Below are positions 44,095-54,443 of a DNA stretch of 64,000 nucleotides, piece by piece; the first letter of the stretch is position 1; each line of letters starts with the position of its first letter. The notes beneath the pieces were generated by a model. It worked only from the letters and a program-made list of their open reading frames with translations. It was not told the DNA's origin and did not search any database. Source of the stretch: Scilla litardierei (Eukaryota; Streptophyta; Magnoliopsida; Asparagales; Asparagaceae); NCBI GenBank assembly GCA_030789695.1, contig CM061141.1, positions 274,195,655 through 274,259,654 of the forward strand, in the 5' to 3' direction. The translations under genes and the position numbers were made by a program.

Positions 44095-44490
44095 CCGACC
44101 GACTAGATGACGATCCAGTCGGTCGGCAATCCTTCTTGGACCGACTAGTTAGCTTTCTAAATTTCTCAGGAGTTACTGTTTATCGTTAGTCGGTCTAAGG
44201 ACGTTGGTTGACCGATTAGGTTGCAAACTAGTCGGTCAGCAATGCTTCTTGAACCGACTAACTCATCATATTATTTTTGTATCAGCTACTGTTTACTCTT
44301 AGTCGGTCTAAGAACGTTCATTGACCGACTAGATGCCAAACTAGTCGGTCAGTACTTGTTCATGGACCGACTAACTCTAGAATCCTATTTTCGTTCAGGA
44401 GTTACTGTTTGCACTTAGTCGGTCTGCGTTGATCGACCGACCGACTAGTTGCCAAACTAGTCGGTCAGTGGTTGCTCTTTGACCGACTAA
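44095..44490. repeat. AGTCGGTC / GACCGACT array, U3 of element G
   Basis: At least fifteen copies of AGTCGGTC or GACCGACT alternate in inverted pairs over about 400 bp, ending about 43 bp before the TATA box. The array is repeated in the 3' LTR at about 63336-63731. Confidence 0.9.
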
Positions 44491-44532
44491 CCTGTGTTAA
44501 AACCCTAATTTCTGGGCAGCCGCCAGCCCAAC

Positions 44533-44541
44533 CTATTTATA
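44533..44541 (+). promoter_or_regulatory. TATA box of G 5' LTR
   Basis: CTATTTATA followed by a C/T-rich leader with AAAACCCTAAAAA. The same box is at 63774-63782 in the 3' LTR. Confidence 0.65.
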
Positions 44542-45289
44542 CCCAACCCAAACGACTTCTTCTTCTCCAACACGACCCAAAACCCTAAAAACTTCCCTCT
44601 TCAGCCCCCATCTTCCTCCAAGCTCCATTTCTCCATTCCAAGCCCTAAATCCATCATCCAATCCATCCATCCACTCTTTCTACCCCTCATCTTCCCCAAA
44701 ATCTCACCCTCATCCATCAAAATCCCCAAATCCCCCAAAACCCTAGTTTCCCCAAACTTCTCCATTTGCTTCCAGATCTGATCCTAGGGTTCCCCGGAGT
44801 GTTTCTTCCGCCACCTCTCGGTAAGAAATCGATCTACCGTTGTTTTCTTATCCTATTGTAATTTTTATGAAACCCTAATAAAATACTTGTGTTTTGATGA
44901 TTGTTCCCCATAACAGCGATTCCCCGTAAGCTAGCATCCGCGGTAACGAACCTTCGTAACCGTCATCCCCGGTGATAGGCAAGTGAAACTTGCATCTCTT
45001 GGTTTAGGCCATGTCTTAGGCCATTTCCCTTGCTTTAGCGTAAAAGAGACTAAACGGTGAAAGGATAGCCGTTTAGACGCCCTTGACCTAGCTTGACAAC
45101 GAAGCTTGGTCCGTCACCCTCATCATGCTCATATGTCACATTTACTTTAAATTAACGGTACGCGAATATGTTCATATCATTGCATTTTGCCTGTCACGTT
45201 TAAATTCCATTAACGGTACGCAATTATCTGTTCATGGCATTGCATAGTGATTATTTATCGTGATTGCGTAGCACACGCTACAATCCCAT

Positions 45290-45425
45290 GTTTCCTGGCT
45301 CGTGTTCCAGAAGCGAGCCCTGTAGTTGGAAACCCCAACGCTCGAATGTCAACACACACTTATTTTCCTGGCTCGTGACCAGAAGCGAGCATAATGAGTT
45401 GGAAACCCCAACGCTCGTCACATGT
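45290..45425 (+). repeat. Duplicated hairpin pair in LTR G
   Basis: A unit of about 75 bp occurs twice: GGCTCG facing CGAGCC around a CCAGAAG loop, followed by GTTGG facing CCAAC (GTTGGAAACCCCAAC). The two units differ by small indels inside the loop and spacer. Confidence 0.6.
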
Positions 45426-45561
45426 GGGTGGGGTAAGAGATAAGTGGACTGAGCCCGAGTGGCTTGATCAGCCACTCCGGCCAGCAGGTGAAATCTCTAG
45501 TGTTTCAGTGTTGATAGTGATAGAGATAAACGAGCTGGCCAGTAAGTGGACTCTCTATGCA

Positions 45562-45620
45562 CTAAGTGTTAAGTGTTAAGTGTTAAGTGTTAAGTGTTAA
45601 GTGATAAGTGATAAGTGATT
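45562..45620 (+). repeat. AAGTGTT / AAGTGAT microsatellite
   Basis: Seven-base units TAAGTGT repeat about five times, then TAAGTGA and TTAGTGA variants. It lies in the transcribed part of the LTR of G. Confidence 0.85.
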
Positions 45621-46400
45621 AGTGATTAGTGAATTGGTAGCTTTTGCTACACCGTGCATGCTTGTCACTCTTTCAAACTGTTGCATCATATTCAACTGTC
45701 ATGCCATTGTTTAACAATTAAATGCTAGGTTGTTAGTCACTTTCAGTTTCCTTGCCCAAGTCTTTTTAGACTTGCTGACATGTGCCCCTCTCTCTTTTGG
45801 GTGACGCATGTTAGACCTTGAGCCCGAGTTGCCAGCTGAGGGTGAGGTGTTTGCGGACGCCGAGCTTGAGCCCGTGTTGGACGGGGAGTACGTGGACACT
45901 GGGGACCAGTCCTAGTGTCTCCGTTGTGTTTTATTTTTGTTAGACATTTGTTTTGTTATCGGTGCGTGGCACCTATACTTATTTATGTCGTTGCTTTTGT
46001 TTGGCCTTGTTCTGGGCCCTTAGACTCTTTCCTTTAGCCTGGTGGCTTTTCTGTGATGTTGGATATTTTGTGGACAAACTTTGGGATTGGTATTTCATAT
46101 CCGTCTCATACTATTATTATTGTTGTTGTTGTTTCGATTGCAATTACAGGGACCTGCTTATACTAAATTGACGCTTATCGGGTTTGGGGCTTCACCGCTC
46201 CACTCCCGTGCGGACCTTTTCACGTCTCGCCTCCATTTTAGGGAAGCGGGTCGTGACAGGTTTTAGTGGTGGCCCATGCAGGTCTCCTCTGTAATTGCGA
46301 TTATCGGGATAACAATAATAATGCAAGATTGTCCAACAAATAAGTTCGACATCTGAGCCCTAAGCTGTGAGTCTAATTGTTTCGTTTTCTGCGTCATTAG

Positions 46401-47445
46401 ATGGCAGGAAGGCGAATCACCCGTGGTGGTGGTAGTGGTGCGCCCCCTCATGACGAGGAGCCTGAGCGGGAGCCCACTAATGGAGAGATGATGCGGATGA
46501 TGTTGCAGATGATGCAAGTTCAGCAGGGTGTGCTTCTGCAGGTGCAGAATGCTCCGGTGACTCGAGCTGCTCGGGTGGTGGAAGCCCCTCGCCCTGAGCC
46601 CGGGGCGAAGCAGTTCCGAGAGCTGGGTCCTGCGTATTTTGATGGAACCGAAGGTCCACTAGCTACTGATGAATGGATGAGGAATATCGAGGACAATCTG
46701 AAGATGTCCAAGGTCAACGAAGTAAGTTGGGTTGACTTGGCGAAGCGCCAGCTGAAGGATAACGCCAGGAATTGGTGGGATGCTGAAGAGAAGATGTTGG
46801 TAGAGCCGATCGTCTGGGCTACCTTCAAGGCCAGATTTGATGGTGAGTTCTTCCCGAAGGCTGCCAGGGAAGAGATGCTGCAGCATTTTATCGATCTGAA
46901 GCAGGGGAACTCGTCGGTGGACATGTACCACCAGGAGTTCATGAGGCTAAGTCGGTTTGCACCAAAGATGGTGCAGGACGCTGAGGAGAGAGCTCAGAGG
47001 TTCCTGCAGGGGCTTGCTTCAGAGCTCCAGAGCTTTGTGACCTCTTCTGATCGGGAATCTTATCAGAAGGTTCTAGTAGCAGCCAAGAGGCAGGAGCTGC
47101 TCGTGAACCAGAGGAAGGGGTCTGTTGTTGGTGCTGTGAGGAGGCCTGTGGAGCAGGCGAGAGCTGTGGTTAGGCCTGGATTCAGGCCGAACCCACCTGT
47201 TCAGTTTAAGAGGCCAGGAGGGCCTGTTCGGAGGACTTGCCATTTTTGTGGCAAGGAGGGCCATGTCAAGGAATCATGTAGGAAGTTCTTGGGGCAATGT
47301 ATTATCTGTGGAGATCCTGCCCATGCTATCCGGGAGTGCCTGAGGTTGAGGCAACCTTGGAGGACACCTATTGCTGCCCCGCCGTTGCAACAGAGAGCCC
47401 CGGTGCCCGCTGGTCGTGGGGTGCCCCTCGTTCCGCAGGGGCAGG
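46401..47445 (+). pseudogene. gag: Gag of chromovirus G, interrupted by Athila A
   Basis: ATG at 46401, about 140 bp after the LTR. The Gag domain contains FRELGPAYFDGTEGPLATDEW, ARNWWDAEE and FKARFDGEFFPKAAREEM. Two CCHC zinc knuckles follow: CHFCGKEGHVKESC (near residue 278) and CIICGDPAHAIREC (near 297), for RNA binding. Coding stops at 47445 where Athila A's LTR begins; after the LTR (59404) and the GCAGG duplication the frame continues to 59493, then an intron. Before the Athila insertion it was apparently one gag-pol frame. Confidence 0.9.
47441..47445 (+). other. Target site duplication of Athila A (left)
   Basis: GCAGG, repeated at 59405-59409. The perfect 5-bp duplication shows insertion by integrase and no later rearrangement of the ends. 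Confidence 0.95.
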
Positions 47446-49262
47446 TGATCGCGCCCCGGCGTACACGTCCCGGGACGACGGTTGTAGTTTTACCGCAAGC
47501 GCACGGTATAGCGGCGAGCGGGTATCGAACACAGGGAGGACGAATGACCGTGCTTGCTCCTAATCAACCTGGCTATTTAGAGGGATAATTGCCTTGGGCG
47601 ATCCTGTCACAATCGTCAGACAAGAGTGCGAAATATCAAATCAAATAGAAAACGCCTAGGGAATGGGGAATCCCCACTACTCACCGTATTTCACAATTGT
47701 GGTTCACCGGTATCGAAATCGCTAGGATGAGAATTTGGATGAACTAGTTGCAACTAAATGTGAAACCAAGCTCACGCTCTCGCGCTGTTGCCGGTCTATA
47801 GCTATCCTAGGTTTGGGTCCAATCTCTTGCAAACCCTAGCCTAGGGGAGCTAGCATTGGGATCAACATCATCGTCCAATTGCGCACCGAGTCCAATCTCT
47901 TGCAAACTCGGTCCACAATCTAAATTAGGATAGTTCCTACCCGTCCAATCTCTTGCAAACGGGTATCGGCGCGGAATTGCAACCGGAGATCCTAGCATCG
48001 GTCCAATTTCTTGCAAACCGATACTTCGAAAATCCGACTCCAACCCAATTCGGATTTCTAGGGCTTCCTATCGAATTGGGATCCAATCTCTTGCAAATCC
48101 CAATTGATGTGAATACCTAGCTATCCGTAGTAATTCGATCCCAATCTAATCCCTAATAACAATCCTAGCTCAATTTCTACCGGTTCAACACAAACACGAA
48201 ATTGGGCTTGTAGGGTTCATCCCCACGCCCCAAGACGTGGAGACTACTCACTAATCATAGCAATAGCACAATAATTGGCGGAGAAATAGACAATGGAATT
48301 CATCACAACAATGATATAAACAATAAAAAATAGAGTTTTTGTGGAAGAGAAGTGCAAACCAATGTAGATCTTCAATCAACCCAACAAAAATCCAAGTTTT
48401 TCTCTTCACCAATCACAATTAATAAGGCTAAAAAGTAGACTCAAAAAGCTGCAAAAAATCTGAGAGGAGGCTCCCAAAACTAGGGTAAAAACAGAGCTTA
48501 AATAGCCCCAAAAATCGTCTAAAAATCCTGACCAAAACGCCCCTGCACAGCCTGTTTTCCGCAAATTTCGCTACAGGCAGCGCATCGCACTCGGCCGAGT
48601 GACGAAAGTCGCTCGGCCGAGTGAAAACCCTGTCAATTTCCAGTAAGTCGTGGGCTTCAGGGGTCTTCAGTTCGGGGGCGGCTCGGCCGAGTGAGTTGTC
48701 GTCACTCGGCCGATGGCTTCACTTCACTCGGGCGGACGGGATTTGCCACTCGGCCGAGTGGGTCTTCTGAAGCTCAAAGGCCGAAAAACAGTAACTTCGG
48801 TCTTTTTGAGAGCCTTCGTCTGGGCGCCACTCGGGCGGACGTGGTTTCGTCACTCGGCCGAGTGGGTCTTCTGTGCTCGGCCGAGTGCACAAGTAACTCG
48901 TGTCTGGATTGGTCGGCCGAGCAGTGTCTCGCTGGTCGGCCGAGTGGCTCCTCCACTCGGCCGAGTGGGACACAAAAAATGCCCAAACTGGTCGTTTTGG
49001 CCTCCTCGTCGCTCCGGCGACGTCCATTCTTCTTCCGCTCCTTTCCAACAGCAAAATACCCCTCGGGGAGGTCGTCGGTGGCCGTCTAGATTACACGCAT
49101 CTCGAGATCACTCCTAATCGCGCCAAATCACCTGAAATGCGACAAAAACAACAAATCGTGAAAAGCATCGCAATATCGTCGATATATCGTGAAAAACATA
49201 ATTTGGGCGATCAAAATGGCATGCAAACATGCGGGAAAAGGGTGTAAAATAAGGAGTGATCA
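47446..49262 (-). repeat. 3' LTR of Athila A
   Basis: 1817 bp, minus strand TGATCAC ... GCGATCA. TATA-like TATTTAAG at 48497-48504 (minus), palindrome array at about 48586-48968, five hairpins at 47815-48105. It has one extra G at about 47458 relative to the 5' LTR. Confidence 0.95.
47815..48105 (-). ncRNA. Five constant-loop hairpins, 3' LTR of A
   Basis: On the plus strand the loop is CCAATCTCTTGCAA (one copy CCAATTTCTTGCAA). Stems: GGGT/ACCC (47815-47836), ACCGAGT/ACTCGGT (47885-47912), TACCCGT/ACGGGTA (47938-47965), ATCGGT/ACCGAT (47997-48022), AATTGGGAT/ATCCCAATT (48074-48105). The copy in the 5' LTR is at 57957-58247. Confidence 0.8.
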
Positions 49263-51233
49263 AAATCCCCCAAGCTTGCCTCTTACTCGTCCTCGAGGAA
49301 GGTAAGTAAAAAGCGAACCCGGTGGATTCGGAAAACGAAAACGGCGAAAAAACGAAAAAAAAATGAAAAACGAAGAAGAAGGAAAACCAAACGAAAATAA
49401 AGGAAGAAAGAAAGAAGAGGTAGGATGCTAGATCATTTTCTCAGGACGTGGGTTTCACTTACTCTTATGGCATGCACCGAGTGAGAAATACATGTCAAAG
49501 AATCTCATTTTGATATCATAGTAGAATAGTGCAAGTAGAAAATAGAAAACCCACGAACAACGGTATAATCATGAGAAACGGAATGATTTTAAAATTAACA
49601 TCGCCTGAATCATCTAAAGCGGTATACAAGTCTCAGATCACACACTTTTCAATTGAACGCTTTCTATCTGGAGTATAAGAGTATCACATCATAGAATAGA
49701 GAGAATAGAAAAGTATGGGTTTCATGAAATGAATGCTAGGCTTAGATTTCTGGATTTCGTAAAGCTAGAAACAATCTCACCGAGTATAGAACATCACTTA
49801 GCCTAGGTTGTCGTGCTATGTCAAGTAGTCGCTCTCTCACACATCAATGGATCTCCTCCCCCAAGCTTATCTATAAGCGTGGTGGCACAAAAATATTTAC
49901 ATCCCCATTTTTATAAAGCTCCAAAGGCAAAGAAGAGAAAGAAGAAAGAAAGAAAATAAGCGAGATGGGATCTTTTATTGAGGATTTTTTTTTTTTCTCT
50001 CTTTTTTTTTTTTCTCTTTTTTTTTCTATATCATATATACAATGATCCCAATTCAAAGAGAGATAATGATATACGAGAATGTTCTACTCTCTTTTATTAT
50101 ATATATTTTTTTTTCTTTCTTTCTTTTTTTTTTTTGGAATAAGAGATTTGGAGCTAGGAATTAATAACGGGGGAAATGCCATAAAATAGAATCACTAAGG
50201 GGAGATTCACCAATGATTTTAAAAGTAGAGAAATGTTGTTCAAGATTTGTGGAGAAAGAAATAAATATAACTCTCGGCTCACTCTATAAGGCATGCACGA
50301 CAACTTCAGCAGGGTGATCTAATCTACTCAGTTTCGATCGCAAAAAAGCTAACTAATCCAGATATATCATAGCTAACAATCATTCAATCATCCGGAAGTG
50401 AAGTGTACAATTCATGCATATAGAAGTGATAAAGGAAAAGAAGTCAGTACTCCAGATATAGGCATTCAATGCGTGAATCTTGGTGTGTTTTCTGTGATAG
50501 CATACATATGAATATTCAGGCTCAGCTAATAATAAAATTCCATCCATTTTCATGAGGAAAAAGTGTGGGCTCCTATTTCTAAATGCAAGCGAGTCATAGC
50601 ATATGATATCAGAAATGAAATCTAAGACACGACAAATATAGCATGCATATAGAATAAGCTAACTCCACGTAGACATCATCACAGAAAATTCATCTCTAGC
50701 ATGAGATGAAAAATAAGGAAGAAGTAAAGATAAAAGGAAAATAGAACTATGCAATGTGGCACACAGGAAAGTAAGGAAAACGTGATGCATGGCGAAACAA
50801 AAGGGAAATAACGGAAAATGAGTGCAAAAGTGAAAAGCGGTGTGAAAGACTGAAAATAAAGGTGACAAATCGAAAAAAACGTGAAAGCTCACTCCCCCAA
50901 GCTAAACGGCACAGTGTCCTCAATGTGCAAAGTGTGGCACACAGAGAGACAAGAAATGTGAGGGGCAAGTGAGGATGCATGCATGGAAAAATAAAAAGAA
51001 AGACAAAAAAGAAATGAAAGTATGATGCGGAAATGATGCATGCACAGCTAGGAGTGATACGAACATAAATATGGCACCCAGAACTCTCCCTCTCTCCCAA
51101 AAAAGATATATATAGATGTGATCAAAAATATAAGCCCAAAATAAGTGAGGGGAGGGGGTGGACAAAAGGGGCCTCAGGACCCAGCAGAGACGGGCAGCAC
51201 AACGACAGGAATGGATCAAGGCATCAAGAGTGC
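49263..51233 (-). other. 3' non-coding region and PPT of Athila A
   Basis: No gene. On the minus strand AGCTTGGGGGAG boxes occur at about 50891-50902 (preceded by CATTGAGGACACTGTGCCG) and 49859-49870; the true PPT AAGCTTGGGGGATTT is at 49263-49277. A long T-rich tract (49985-50135, purine-rich on the sense strand) corresponds to 35752-35818 in B. Confidence 0.8.
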
Positions 51234-53477
51234 CTAAGAAGGCGGTGCCGCGCCGTCTCCGTCCTGAGGCGGAGGAGGTGGTGGTGGTGGTGTAGGCTGC
51301 TGAGCTGGGGTGGGTGTGGGAGTGGAAGCAGGTCGAGCGTGTGTGGGTGTGTGTGTGGGAACCTGCGGGGTGGGTGGGGGTACGCGCGGGAGACGCTCTA
51401 AGATCTGCGTCAGGCAGTAGTGGATCTGAGGGATCAGGTCAAAGCGTCCAGACAGCGCAGAGACGGTGGAGGACAGGCTCCGAAGGTCTCCTCTAAGACC
51501 ACTCACCGCCACCTCAAGAGCACGTATGCTCTGCAGTACGGTGTCGGGCGGGGGTGGTGCAGAGGGACGCACCGGTCTAGGCTGTGCAGGGCGAGGCTGG
51601 CGTACGCGTGTGGAGTATGTAACGGGCTCAGCAGGGAATGGGACAAAAGGGGCCGCGCCTGGAAAAGTGGGCCTGGCCTCAGTGTGAGGCCGGGACGCCG
51701 GCTGGCGAGGAGTGGAGGCAGCGGCAGCAAAGGAGGCGTGCAAAAGAGGTAACGAGGTGGCCAGAGAGGTCCGTGGCACAGACGTGTGGACAGACGCCAC
51801 GACGCTCTCGGAGAATAAGGCGGCGGTGGAGACAGAGGAATCTCCCGCTGGGGCAGAAGTGTGCGGTCCAAAAGGCGTAACCCCAGCGGAGATCATGCTA
51901 ACCATGGTCTCCACGACCGAAGTGAACGAGGGCTCTCCGCACTCGACTATGGTCGGCGGGCGCTCGGGGAGTGCGGAGCAAAGGGGCTCCACGGACAGAG
52001 GGCCTGAGGTGGCAGAGGGAGTGGTGGGGACAGCCTCGGAAGTGGTGACAGTGGTGGAAGTGGGCTCAGCAAAAGTACTCTCGACACAGGCAGAGGTAGG
52101 GACAGAAGTGTGAAGAGCAGTGGAAACGTCAGGAACAGGCTGAGAGGCCACAGGGTCGACGGGGTGGGCAGCAGGCTCGGCAGGGTGCGCAGCAGGGTCT
52201 GCGGGAGCAGCCTGGGCAGCGTGGGCAGCGGGGCCCTGCTCGGCCTCCTCGGCCTCGAGCACGTAGGCGGCGGGGATGAGGACATCCATCGTCGGAAGCC
52301 AGTCAACGTGGGCTGGTGCAATCAGAGTCCGAGCAGGGCTCGGGAGAATCATGTAATCGGCCCCATAGGGGCCGTGCAACCAGACCCAGTGACGCTCGCC
52401 GTGCGGACGCAGCATCTTCATCCGGGCCATAACGTCTATCGACAAGGAAGTGGGGCCCGGAACGCGTCGCAGGTCGTCGGGGAAATCCTCGCCGGTCATA
52501 AGAGCCAGCAGGGTAATCAGGCCGCCGCAGCATATCGGTGAGCGAGCGCCCACCGATACAATGATGCGGTCTAAGTACCATGCCGCGATATCGATCACGA
52601 CGGCGGGGACAAGCTCGTCTCCATCCCTAGATAGAGCTCTGGGACGTGTCATCGCATAGAGCATGTAAAGCTCTGGCGTAGACATCGTGCCCGGCTCATA
52701 TCTGGCCAAAAAGGTAGTCGCCATGAGGCGCTGGGCAATGCGTAGGCAGGGATGTACGATGGCCGAGGCCTTGGCCCTACTAGGGTCAAAGGCGGCGTGG
52801 AGACCCGTGATACGTGCCCAGAAGGCACCGGCGTCGAAAGAGGGTGGAGGGATATGTGTGGGGCCATAACCGCGATCGGCTCCGGGGACTGCAGGCCATG
52901 AGAAAAATGCTCTCATCATATCGAGAGTGACCTGGCACTCTCGATCCATGAACCGGAATGAGCATCCCTCATCGGTCCGGGCGATAGAACTCAAAACCTC
53001 AAGTGTCGGACGGGTAAAAGTATCCGCCGACACCTGGAAAAAATCTCGCCAGCCCACGTTGTCATACAACGTGAGCATCCCCTCAAGTACCCCCAGGCGT
53101 CCTAGGTCAGCGAGGTGTGCGAACCTGGAGGGTACGATCGAGCGCTGGGAGATACGCTCGAAGACGGCGCGGTGTGCGTCGTCTCGGAACGTAATCCCGA
53201 GCGGCCCGACCAGTGGAGCCGGTGGTGGTGGCTGTGGATCGGCGGGGAGAGGCTGTGCGGGCTGTGGGTGCGCTGCAGGCTGTGCGGGGTGTGCGGGGCC
53301 TGCAGGCGGTGCGGGGTGTGCGGGGGACGGTGGAGGAGAGTCCTCCAACTCGTGGGAGGGGCCGGCATCATCCGACCGCTTCCGCTTGGCGGAGGCTCTC
53401 TTCGACCGCGGCCGTGTCCGGGGCGGCATATCTGCCCCGAGCGCGCGCCGAAAAAGTGAAAAGTGCGGCGTGTGCAC
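51234..53477 (-). CDS. Athila second ORF, ATHILA ORF-1-family protein
   Basis: 747 codons, intact. The likely start is the internal Met at about 53432 (MPPRTRPRSKRASAKRKR), since B and C start at equivalent places. A basic, nuclear-localisation-like segment (RSKRASAKRKRS) is followed by a Pro/Ala-rich linker. A conserved core (about residues 95-400) includes RFAHLADLGRLGVLEGMLTL, TFTRPTLEVLSSIA and HGERHWVWLHGPYGADYM. Then comes another Ala/Pro-rich section, a helical heptad-like stretch (SIRALEVAVSGLRGDLRSL) near residue 650, and a Pro-rich tail. The core resembles the plant retrotransposon ORF-1 family of Athila (Pfam PF03078, from memory). Function is unknown. It occupies the place where autonomous elements have pol or env-like genes. 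Confidence 0.75.
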   Translation of the reverse strand: MHTPHFSLFRRALGADMPPRTRPRSKRASAKRKRSDDAGPSHELEDSPPPSPAHPAPPAGPAHPAQPAAHPQPAQPLPADPQPPPPAPLVGPLGITFRDDAHRAVFERISQRSIVPSRFAHLADLGRLGVLEGMLTLYDNVGWRDFFQVSADTFTRPTLEVLSSIARTDEGCSFRFMDRECQVTLDMMRAFFSWPAVPGADRGYGPTHIPPPSFDAGAFWARITGLHAAFDPSRAKASAIVHPCLRIAQRLMATTFLARYEPGTMSTPELYMLYAMTRPRALSRDGDELVPAVVIDIAAWYLDRIIVSVGARSPICCGGLITLLALMTGEDFPDDLRRVPGPTSLSIDVMARMKMLRPHGERHWVWLHGPYGADYMILPSPARTLIAPAHVDWLPTMDVLIPAAYVLEAEEAEQGPAAHAAQAAPADPAAHPAEPAAHPVDPVASQPVPDVSTALHTSVPTSACVESTFAEPTSTTVTTSEAVPTTPSATSGPLSVEPLCSALPERPPTIVECGEPSFTSVVETMVSMISAGVTPFGPHTSAPAGDSSVSTAALFSESVVASVHTSVPRTSLATSLPLLHASFAAAASTPRQPASRPHTEARPTFPGAAPFVPFPAEPVTYSTRVRQPRPAQPRPVRPSAPPPPDTVLQSIRALEVAVSGLRGDLRSLSSTVSALSGRFDLIPQIHYCLTQILERLPRVPPPTPQVPTHTPTHARPASTPTPTPAQQPTPPPPPPPPQDGDGAAPPS

Positions 53478-53960
53478 AAGAGTGGAAAGAGTTTACCCAA
53501 ACACGCCCCGAGTGCTAAGTAGTGGAAGCGTGCGAAGTCCGCGCCTCCACGAAGTCCTGAGCAGCCCGTAGAAACTCCCCTGAGCTCCCCTAAGCTCCAA
53601 AAAGCAACCTGCGCATGGAAAAGCGATATCAGCGAGTAATAATCAAAATGTATGGAGCAATAGAGGTATAACAGATAGATATAGGAATTGATTTGGGTTA
53701 GGGGGGCGTTTAGCACATGGATCCTCAAAATATACACGAGGAGAGGAGAAAACGGTGAAAATAAGCGAACCGGAGGTGATCGGAGGCGGGGCGGCCGGCG
53801 GCGACTCGGGCGGAGTCCGGCGACGGGCGGCCGGCGACGGCAGGCCGAGCGGCGGCGCGCGCGGGCGAGTGGGCGAGCGGCGAGGCGAGATCGGGCGAGG
53901 GAGCTGAGGGGGCGCGGGCGAAGGGGTTTTTTTTTGTTTTCGAAAACCGTGCCCCCCCCT
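53478..53960 (-). promoter_or_regulatory. Leader of the second ORF of Athila A
   Basis: Between the internal TATA and the second ORF lies a GC- and C/T-rich leader (about 53760-53920) followed by an AT-rich stretch ending in an acceptor-like TTTTCCATGCGCAG (about 53608). B (TTATGTTTTAG) and C (TTAAATTCCAG) have acceptor-like sites at similar distances. A 5' UTR intron is plausible. Confidence 0.4.
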
Positions 53961-54310
53961 CGGTTTTATATAAAAAAGTTACGACTCGGCCGAGTGACTT
54001 TACTCACTCGGCCGAGCGAGGCAATTAAAAATTTCTCCCCGATGTCGCTTCGGCCGAGTGGCTTTGCCAGCCTCGGCCGAGTGGAGTAAGTCCATTCGGC
54101 CGAGTGACTCAAGCTACTCGGCATGACTCGCCCTAGGAGGGTATCCGTTTTACTCGGCCGAGTGAATATATGTACTCGGCCGAGTAGCAGTTCTTATGAA
54201 ATGAGGAAAATAGACAGAGAGTTGGGTACAGCAGACTTCCCTCGTTCGTGAGCGGCTCGGCCGGACGAACTTCTTGACTCGGCCGAGTGACTAGTATACT
54301 CGGCCGAGTG
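53960..54310 (-). promoter_or_regulatory. Internal palindrome array and TATA box (Athila A)
   Basis: About ten ACTCGGCCGAGTG copies (53983-54310) lie immediately upstream, on the minus strand, of TTTTATATAAAA (53964-53975). The second ORF begins about 490-530 bp downstream. The same motif forms the LTR U3 array. This arrangement is shared by B and C and looks like a second promoter. Confidence 0.65.
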
Positions 54311-54314
54311 AGCC

Positions 54315-54443
54315 TTAATTTCTGCTGTTTATCTTCGTTTGGACTCTAAACTCCGTCTTTCTTCCTCCAGTCGATTTCATGCTCCTCCTAAGCGTCGAAC
54401 GCCTTCTTGGGGCGCTCCTCGTCGTCTCGTTCATCCTCCTCAT
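54315..54443 (-). CDS. Small basic ORF (Athila A)
   Basis: 42 codons, Arg-rich (RSAPRRRSTLRRSMK), ending TGGRKTEFRVQTKINSRN. It starts about 22 bp after an acceptor-like TTTTTCTTGACAG (ending about 54466) and ends just before the palindrome array. Similar small ORFs sit at the same place in B and C. It could be a real small nucleic-acid-binding protein, an exon, or chance. Confidence 0.4.
   Translation of the reverse strand: MRRMNETTRSAPRRRSTLRRSMKSTGGRKTEFRVQTKINSRN

Larger units (their letters stand above)
43803..46258 (+). repeat. 5' LTR of element G
   Basis: 2456 bp, TGTAACG ... CGTGACA. It contains the AGTCGGTC/GACCGACT array (44095-44490), a TATA box (44533-44541), AAACCCTA boxes (about 44579, 44735, 44871), paired hairpins at 45290-45420 and an AAGTGTT microsatellite (45562-45620). 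The primer site after it is not a clear match to initiator tRNA-Met: TGGT is followed by GGCCCATGC. Confidence 0.85.

Noticed and set aside
50000..50135. Long T tracts suggesting a poly(A) tail of a LINE or SINE.
   Set aside because: The same purine-rich tract occurs at the equivalent position in Athila B (35752-35818), so it belongs to the element's 3' non-coding region; no target duplication or LINE sequence is adjacent.
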